A DNA stretch of 64,000 nucleotides from positions 16,862,370 through 16,926,369 of the forward strand of contig NC_045140.1 in assembly GCF_008831285.2 (NCBI RefSeq). The letters run 5' to 3'. Shown here piece after piece: positions 56,901 to 64,000 of this stretch. The DNA comes from Nymphaea colorata. Its lineage: Eukaryota > Streptophyta > Magnoliopsida > Nymphaeales > Nymphaeaceae. The position numbers were made by a program, and so were the translations under genes. The number at the start of each line of letters is the position of its first letter. The stretch's first letter is position 1. Below the pieces are notes generated by a model. That model saw only the letters and a list, made by a program, of their open reading frames with translations. It was not told the origin of the DNA and did not search any database.

Positions 56901-59607
56901 ATCTTCCCCCCTCAGCTAGGGATAATCTGGTATTAGCCACTTCATTGCAGATTTAAAATTTTCTATTTTTATTTTTAAAATGAATTTATAGTATTTAAAA
57001 TGTTTGTTTTGATTCAAAAAATGAAAAGCAGGCACTACAAGCCAATGCATACAAATAAAAGTAGCGCAGATTTTATGGACCATTGAAAAATCGAAAAAGT
57101 TAGGGTTAGGCAGGATTCTTTCAGCTGCGGAAGAGCACCCCAATTACGGAACTCTGTCTTCTTTGTCTCTTGTCTGCATATATGTATCCGGCGTTACATT
57201 TTTTGCTTTCTAACATGAGACTTTAGATCAGATCGGATCTGTCTTCGGAAAAACAGGTAAAGGGTATATTTAGGTCTCTATCACGTGCCCTGAGACAGCT
57301 CATCCACGACATTCTGTCACTGGAAGGTTGTCTCGGGGACATTCCCTCCCCAGTCTGGCAAACACCTGATGCGAACGAAAAGCAAAGATTGGACATCTCT
57401 GACTGTTATTGATTTCGGACGTATAATTTTGTCAATAACGTCACGAATTATGGGACGTCATTGCTGCATGGTCTGTAGATGCATGCCAAGTTGGTCCAGT
57501 CATTATTATCACATTCACTTACTCACATGATTTTTTGTATATATAGATCAAAAGTACGTGTCTTAACATTATGTGTTTTGGTGTTATTTTTTTTTTTTTA
57601 AAAAATTAAAACTACTTCGGTTGGCGGACAGAACAAGGGTCAAGGGTTGATAGACAGTCAAGTCTTTTTTTCGAATTCCTGGTATGTAAACTTTCTGTGT
57701 GGCAAAAGAGATACCGATATACAAGTTAGAGCATAAAAGAAAGTATTACTCCGAAACATATCCTGATATTCTAAGAAATGAAGAAAAGGATGTGAGCTCA
57801 AGGTGGATCCTTGTTCTGCTCTTGGCCGTCGGCTTGGTGCCGGCCTCTACTTCTGTTCCCCATCACCATCCTCACCCCATAATTTCCTCTTTATATGGGG
57901 CGCATTTGGTAACGAGAATACTAATGCAATGTTCGGTCTAATATTTTGGGCATATTTGCAGAACATTGTGTCAATGTCCCTGTTGTCAAACATCTCCTAG
58001 ATGCGCATATTTGAGGTTACAATGAGGTGCCTTGGTTCAAACCCGAATATGAATAACAAAAATTGGCTGGGAATTAATACAAGATGAGTACAAAAGAAAA
58101 CCGACAAGTAAAGAAGTCGGAAGGATCACCATCGAAACAAAGAAACAAATTTATACATGATAAATATGATTCATTTGCATGAAGCTTTAATCTCAAGTCA
58201 GCAGATTCAGAAATGTGAACCTTATTACGGCTGTTACATCACAGCTAGATCAGACATTGGCACAAGATCAGGGCCTTATGGCCGTGTTTACATACAGACC
58301 AAAGGCTTCTGCTCGAGGTGTGCAGGATTGACCATATAAGAAAAGTATGCATGATGATCTGGTCAAGCAACTGTGTGAAATGTGAAATTCACCGATCAAA
58401 CAACGTAGCTCTCAAAGTTGATTATGCAAGATAAAGTTGCAGCAGATCTGAACTCTAAACTCTTAAAGTAATCAGCACAACATTTATGTTCTTTTTTTCC
58501 TCTCTTGCAGACAATGCTATGGACTTTTTTTTTTTGTTTTTCTTTGTGCAAATCCAGTCCACCACACTTGAATGCATCCCAATCATCCTGAACCTTGACC
58601 AACAAACATAGTCGGCATTGATATAAAACACTCAATAAAATCATTTGAACTACTGACGGAAAGATGGGTACCTTGCCCTTCCTCTCACCACCTATGCAGA
58701 TAAAACTAGGCAGAGTTCTTTTGGATGTGAAGAAATAAAAAGAGACTACCTTGCGGACAACTACTGTAAAAGGTCTGGTTTGCAACCTTGCTGACAATTA
58801 CAAATGTTCTCTGATGTGCATCAAGTTGACATAATGGCAGCTAATATTACGTGTACTTCTAGATATCAGCACAAATTAAAAGATACGAGATTGACATGAC
58901 CTGCACCAACCCTTAGGTTGCATGATCAGGTAAAACTTCATATGATGTTGAACGAGCAATCCACTTATAATAATGGATCTTGCCGTTAGATTCTAAGAGT
59001 GCAAATAAGCTGTACGTATCTAACCATGCAATGCTATAGCTGACACATTAAGCGATGAAAGATCTAATTTTAGTTTGGGGAAGCTGTGGTCATTTAAGTT
59101 GTCACTGATTTATATATGCAAAAGGAATATCGAGATATGCTGAAATCAAGTGAAAGGCTTCTGCAATTTTCAGGAAAAAAAACAGCGACGTTTTCAACTT
59201 GAACTACCTGAAAGTAGTATGATTTTGAGTGTGATGTTTAAATGGACACACTCTGTGATGCTTCTCATGCAAACAATGTGCACTTTAGCTATATGCTCAG
59301 CCATCTTTTTGCAGCAGTGGATACAAATCTTCTATTGTTAGATTTGAGCTGCATGCAGGGACAGGAGTCAGATTTTATGTTGGTTTCTTGTTTTTGTTGC
59401 TGTATATTCACATTTTGTACTACTTTGGTGGCATTTGACTTCTGTAGCATAAAATAAGCAACTCCTAAAATTTATAAAGGGAAATCCTGACAACCAAGAT
59501 GTTAAACGTCAATACCTTATATATGCTCTCACTAATCACTTTCAGAATCCTGTGTGCTGTGTAACAAAATCCTAATATCTTCCGCAACATTATGTTTTCT
59601 TCTTTAG

Positions 59608-59739
59608 GCACTTTATGAGCTAGGCGAGTTTTTGGCATCTTCTGGAAGACTGTGCTTATGCACAGACAAGATTAATGGAAGTTTGACACGAGAGAAAGCT
59701 AAGGTTGGTGTGGAAGCTTGGCGTGCAATATATGGCTAA
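59608..59739 (+). pseudogene. Orphan last exon of the four-exon gene (copy B)
   Basis: After a TTTAG acceptor, 44 codons read ALYELGEFLASSGRLCLCTD and end VEAWRAIYG and a stop, matching 42311-42442 with a few replacements (P to S, G to R, K to T). Upstream only the matching intron is present, then homology stops at about 58431; exons 1-3 are absent from the window. It is therefore a duplicated fragment, unless captured as an exon by another transcript. Confidence 0.85.
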
Positions 59740-60522
59740 GACACTTGGCCCGCGTTAAAATTCCAGCACAAGTAAGGATGAGCGAAGTGGATAAAGAATG
59801 TAATAAATAGAAGGATAATGCTATTACTCTGTTCACCAGTAATATTTTTGACGATTTTTTTTTCCTTTGGGAAGAGGGGAAACAAAAACATTTGTAGTTT
59901 TATTCTTTATCACAGCTATGTACTCATTGTACTGTGGGGCAGTGGCTATGTTCTGTTACTGTAGCTGTTCTAAAATTTGGTATACAATCCCCAAGATGGT
60001 GTGCAAAGTAGCCCAGGTGATATGCCATGGTAATCCAACTGTAAAAATTACAAGAGAAACTTACAAAATGGCGTTCAACTAATGAGCTAACATCAAATAA
60101 CCCTCACCAACCACAAATAGGCCATCAATTTTTCCATCAAACACTCGAACATCCGTAATAAATCAAATGACCAAAAATTTCTCCCTTATACATTATTTAA
60201 AAATAAAAATAAATTAACAAAAAAAGGATGACCATCGCCGGACCCGTCAGCGAGAGCTGCCGGCGACCTCGCTGCTGTCTAGCGAGGGTTGTCCAGCGAC
60301 GGTCCCTCGACCCTCCCACACGGCGAGGCTCAATGGAGCCCCGCTGCAGCCATCGGCGAGGGATGGGCAGCAGCAAAGGGTCAACCCCTGCAGAGTCGTC
60401 GACCCCAACCCCTACAACGAGACCGGACGACGATGGTCGGCCGAGCCTCGCCCTTGCTGCAACAAGGGGCAACCTACCCACGAGGTTATCTCCCTATTTC
60501 TTCCCTCATTCAACTAAAGAAC
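59740..60522. other. Spacer with GC-rich block, copy B
   Basis: This is the copy of 42443-43197, with the same change to GCGAGG-rich sequence from about 60230. Confidence 0.5.
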
Positions 60523-61143
60523 ATGGAAAGAACAGTTCTATTGACCTTTGCTACTCTGTTCATCACTCTCACCATCAAATTCTTCAAGACCATGGCCAGA
60601 GCACCATTCCTCAAGCATTCTTCATCCCCATTACCACCCTCCGATGGACCCAAATTCTATTGTCGGTTTGTGTTTTCTATTGCCGCTAATGTCGACCGCA
60701 TGGCCTAATACATGTCTGGCATCATCCCCGCCTCTCTGACCCACAATGCCTTCTTCTGCCTCCCTCCGTTTCCTGCTTGTCATTACTGCAGCCCTTCCAA
60801 CGTCGAGCACATGTTCAACATCCGGTTCCACGCTCACCCAAAAGGCTCCTCCTTCTATTCTGGCATCTACGACCTCGTTGGTGATGGTTCTTCAACACCG
60901 ATGGCTGATGCGGAAGGTCCCAAGGAAGATCGCAAGCCACGAGTTCAACAACCGATCCCTCTTCAAGTTCATGAACTACATCGTTATCAGACATCACTCT
61001 ACAGCAAGGGTTTTGCTCGACCCATATTAGCGAGGGTCGAATCGACCGCAGCCAGATACTATAGCGAGGGCAAGGATCGCCCGACCGTCGCCACCGTCCA
61101 GTCTCGCCGTAGCATGGGCAAATGCGATGAAGCAAAGCGCTGA
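60523..61143 (+). pseudogene. Hypothetical ORF in GC-rich block, copy B (interrupted)
   Basis: The counterpart of 43198-43653. It starts MERTVLLTFATLFITLTIKF and is broken by TAA at 60706-60708, where copy A has a Cys codon. The frame then continues open from YMSGIIPASLTHNAFFCLPP to 61143, longer than in copy A because one base differs near 60948. The family is unknown. Confidence 0.3.
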
Positions 61144-62229
61144 GTAATCTCTCTCTCCCTCTTTTATTATTATTATTATTTTTTACTCTGCACCATCAAC
61201 TCCTCTATTATTATTTTATACGGATCATGAAAAAAAAAATCGTTATTGGCGAAGAAAAATGGTCGTATACTGTACAAATTAAAATGTTGTAACGTTATAA
61301 CAACAAAGAACTCTCTAGCTTCATTTTAGCATCTTATGGATAACTCATCTTAAGGTGGATCTAGTCAGAACGTCTCTCTGTGCAATTTGCTTCCTTTCTA
61401 TTCTTTAGAATCATTTACAGCTGTTTTCCTCATCTTAATTTTCTCAGTGCATGTTTTGTTCTGTACGTTAGGAAATTTTGATAGAATGGCTCTGTTCAAT
61501 ATTATACTTAGATAGCTGGTCTTGTGTGCCTAAAAGCGAAAGTCGAGAATATACGTAGAAACATTTGCATTCGTGAGTAATTAAGAAAAAAGAGACGCCA
61601 TGTCCACCCGCGTCTGACGCCTCCAGCATCTGGTTTTCACCTCTGCCGCCATAGATGAGTTTTCGGTAAGCCAAAGGGAATCCCATTCCTCGAGTCAGAG
61701 GCCGAAGCCCTCCCTTCTTCCTTCTCCCCTGGAGATTCAGAGCGACTTCGTGACCTCAAGTGTCATGCATATAACTATTTGCAACCTACAGAAGTAGCAC
61801 CTAACGAATCAAATTGAGGACACATCAATAACACACCATTCAGCCTGACTAGCGTTTTCCTGCTTTTCTAGATAATTCTTCATTTACATATAAGACATAA
61901 AACTGCATTGCACTCATATTATCGATTCTATGAGTTACTGGATCGATTTTCATGATTTCCTAAGTCACGTGCGACCTTCATTTATTTTCCACGTTACACA
62001 GACTCTGGCTTAATTTTTTTTTCGTCAGTTTCTTGATATTTTTAGGTTATAGTCTTTATAAATGAAAGATAACAGAGACAAAAAACAGTTGTAGAGGTTT
62101 TGTAATAGAGCCACCTACGCCTCTCTCTTCCTCACGTTCCCTCTTGAATGAGAAACATGGGAGGTTCTGTTCATATTAATCAAGTCTTACACAGTAAAGA
62201 AAGGAAGGAAATCTAGGAATTTCCTTCTA
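61144..62229. other. Spacer, copy B
   Basis: ATT-rich sequence after the GC-rich block, then sequence matching 43900-44980 with indels. It holds no gene that I can support. Confidence 0.4.
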
Positions 62230-62495
62230 CATCAGATCCTGAATTATTAAAGGCATCATGAGATGAGGAACTGATTTACATTTATCTGAGCAACTGTTCA
62301 CAGAAAAATGCTTTTTGCTACATTTTGAAATATCTCCTTGCTTAGCAGGGATGCAGACACTTCCACCTTGAGGAAACATATCTGACTTTCCTTCCTGATT
62401 ATCAGTGTCACTTTCTGCAGCATTATCCTTCTCATAGATACTTCCTTGAAACTGTTCTCTGACAATCTTTGGAGTCAACCATACAGGGTCCTGGA
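62230..62495 (-). CDS. Small terminal exon of unknown gene, copy B
   Basis: After a CATCTCATCCAG acceptor at about 62496, the minus strand reads DPVWLTPKIVREQFQGSIYE and stays open for about 88 codons, through a Cys/Lys-rich part (ISKCSKKHFSVNSC), to a stop near 62227. Composition is coding-like and the splice site is good. It lies 360 bp beyond the stop of the copy B NLR, on the same strand, so it could be an alternative 3' exon of that NLR or a fragment of another gene carried along in the duplication. No family is recognised. Copy A is frameshifted. Confidence 0.35.
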
Positions 62496-62854
62496 TGAGA
62501 TGATATGTGAATTTGATATTGCGCCTAACAAGCTTTAGAAAGCAAACAACTACGAAACTAATTAGATACTTGTAGCTCTTTTATTCCCCAGAAGCAGAGA
62601 AACATAGCATCAGACCATTCTAGAGGTCACAGGTGTGGAAAAAGGATGAGAATCCAAATGCACACTTTTGACAAACCAAAGGAAATTTGAAAGCAATGCT
62701 AAGAATTGAAGCAAGACAGATTGATAAACCAAGAGAATAGGAACTAGCACATGCATAATTAGCATGTTTGGCAAAGTAGATTGATATGTTCCTTATGTCC
62801 CGAGATCGGTCTTAAGCATGCACAAGGAACGACGCCTAATTGGGTGTCCTCAGT

Positions 62855-64000
62855 TCAAAGCTTGTTGAATTTGTCACCACTTCCTTTGTAGAGATGAAGT
62901 TTTGCACCGAAATGTTGGTCTTCTCCTTGCCCCGGAACACTTGTCACAGTGTAATGAGGCATGTCTACCAAGTCCAGCTTTTTGAGGTTGGTAAGGCGGT
63001 GATGGTCAGGTATCCTCTTCAACTCTGGACACCCACAAATGGATAGTGTTTGAAGTTGCGGCAAGGCTTCTTCCTCCACGATAATGCTTCTCAACTTCAA
63101 GAGCTTTACGATCGTGAGAGTTTTCAGCTTAGGAAAGTTGTTGGCCTGAAACTTGAGCTTCCTCCCATCGTAGGCATCATAGAGTTTAAACCACTCTAAG
63201 TTGGGCAATTCTTGGAGGTAGGGGGTAGGGCTGTCACGTAATTTGGAAAAGTACAAGCCCAACCTCCTCAAGTTAATGACACCTTTCACCCATTTCGGGA
63301 AGCGCTCTATTCTTCCAAAGAGCCAGATATCTTCGAGATGAGGTGGTGGGGTGTTCAGCAGCTCCAGCCTTAATTCACCTTCGGAGTCGGCTGATATGCC
63401 TAGACAAAGAAGGTCCTTCATCGTCTCAATGGATTTACAAAGCTTCTCCCCATGTTCCTGTTTTACCTTGAATAACCCAAGGGTTTTAAGCTGGGTCAGG
63501 TTGCCAATTGTTTCAATGATCTTGTTTGTGGCGTTTATACCTGACAGTTTTTGTAGGCATTCAGACTTGCAGATATGCCTTGGAAAATCACATCCTGAGA
63601 ACTGGCTAATGGTGTATGGATGGATGAAATGTGAATATGCAGACACATACCGCAATTTCTTTACCTTGGATAAGTTTGGAATCCTTTCAATTTGATTGTC
63701 CCTGATATCGAGCGCTTGCAAGTTATGGAGCTTCCCGAGTGACCTTGGAATTCTCTTGAGATTGGTGTTTCTCAAATTCAAGTACCTTAAGTGGTACAAA
63801 TGTCCTATGCTATGAGGCAGTTCCTCAATGAAGACACCTTGCAGGTCCAACACTCTCAACAACATGAACTTATGAAGCAGGCTAGGGATGCGGGGGGAAT
63901 CGAACATCAACAAAGAACGAACTCGCCGTGCCTTCTTAGGATCACGCAGACAGATCTCTTTTATGATTTTGTCGGTAGAACCCATGAGCGATAAAGACCT
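62855..64000 (-). CDS. CC-NB-LRR (RPM1-like) protein, LRR part, truncated by window end
   Basis: This is the paralogue of the split NLR. The open frame runs from the window edge (SLSLMGSTDKIIKEI) to a stop at 62855-62857. It covers the end of the NB-LRR linker and the whole LRR region: LLRVLDLQGVFIEELPHSIG, YLNLRNTNLKRIPRSLG, LQKLSGINATNKIIETIGNL, and LQTLSICGCPELKRIPDH. It differs from copy A by scattered replacements and has another C-terminus (KGSGDKFNKL against KGTDGSFHKHALN). No stop or frameshift is seen in the 1.1 kb available. Whether its NB-ARC and coiled coil are intact cannot be judged here. Confidence 0.9.
   Translation of the reverse strand, partial: RSLSLMGSTDKIIKEICLRDPKKARRVRSLLMFDSPRIPSLLHKFMLLRVLDLQGVFIEELPHSIGHLYHLRYLNLRNTNLKRIPRSLGKLHNLQALDIRDNQIERIPNLSKVKKLRYVSAYSHFIHPYTISQFSGCDFPRHICKSECLQKLSGINATNKIIETIGNLTQLKTLGLFKVKQEHGEKLCKSIETMKDLLCLGISADSEGELRLELLNTPPPHLEDIWLFGRIERFPKWVKGVINLRRLGLYFSKLRDSPTPYLQELPNLEWFKLYDAYDGRKLKFQANNFPKLKTLTIVKLLKLRSIIVEEEALPQLQTLSICGCPELKRIPDHHRLTNLKKLDLVDMPHYTVTSVPGQGEDQHFGAKLHLYKGSGDKFNKL

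Larger units (their letters stand above)
53915..58430. other. NLR upstream region and repeat-rich spacer
   Basis: The part next to 53914 is the promoter side of the split NLR. Further right are a MITE-like element (54405-54672), a long (AG)n tract (55003-55039), a short GGGGACTTGTCCCC-containing tandem repeat (about 55672-55725), and a LINE remnant (56640-56900). I see no intact gene. Confidence 0.45.
58431..64000. repeat. Segmental duplication, copy B (runs off the window)
   Basis: This repeats 41219-46666 in the same orientation at an offset growing from about 17.21 to 17.33 kb. Differences are scattered substitutions and indels, including an extra segment near 58520-58620 and a missing tandem unit at about 61745. 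Copy B lacks the first three exons of the four-exon gene. Confidence 0.95.

Noticed and set aside
1-64000. CRISPR arrays, rRNA genes, tRNA genes, bacterial-type operons
   Set aside because: No regularly spaced repeats or RNA gene signatures were seen by eye, and all genes are of plant nuclear type. A tRNA search program could still find a tRNA gene that I missed.

Overview
This window is nuclear DNA of a flowering plant. The evidence is short exons with GT-AG introns, AT-rich introns and spacers, Ty1/copia LTR retrotransposons, CC-NB-LRR resistance genes, a thylakoid-type FKBP, and a subunit of the plant-only RNA polymerases IV and V. I cannot name the species from the sequence.

Left part (1-34.5 kb) is mostly ordinary single-copy genes. 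In order they are: the 3' half of a kinesin-14 gene (+); a six-exon RecX-domain gene (-) whose predicted N-terminus resembles an organelle presequence; a single-exon DUF868 gene (-); a four-exon SFT2-like Golgi membrane protein gene (-); an almost intact copia element (+, 17811-23158); an eight-exon NRPD4/NRPE4-like gene (-, Pol IV/V subunit 4); and an eight-exon FKBP16-1-like thylakoid immunophilin gene (-). For five of these I could join the exons into one open frame in which every splice phase agrees (RecX, SFT2, NRPD4, FKBP and the four-exon gene below). The codon sums are 335, 226, 208, 214 and 253 aa.

Right part (34.9-64 kb) is an accessory NLR region. It starts with a decayed CC-NB-LRR pseudogene (-). 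A conserved plant gene of unknown function (+, four exons, 39071-42442) follows. A CC-NB-LRR gene (-) has been cut in two by a young copia element in the same orientation (48001-53568, target duplication TGCGT). Removing the element rejoins an open frame of 943 codons. Its 3' LTR now sits directly upstream of the NB-ARC/LRR part and is in frame with it.

From about 58431 to the window edge the sequence repeats 41219-46666 in direct orientation. This segmental duplication carries the last exon of the unknown gene (now an orphan), a GC-rich ORF, a small minus-strand exon, and the 3' part of a second CC-NB-LRR gene that continues beyond the window. Smaller repeats include diverged MITE-like elements, a LINE remnant, tandem duplications in introns and spacers, and microsatellites.
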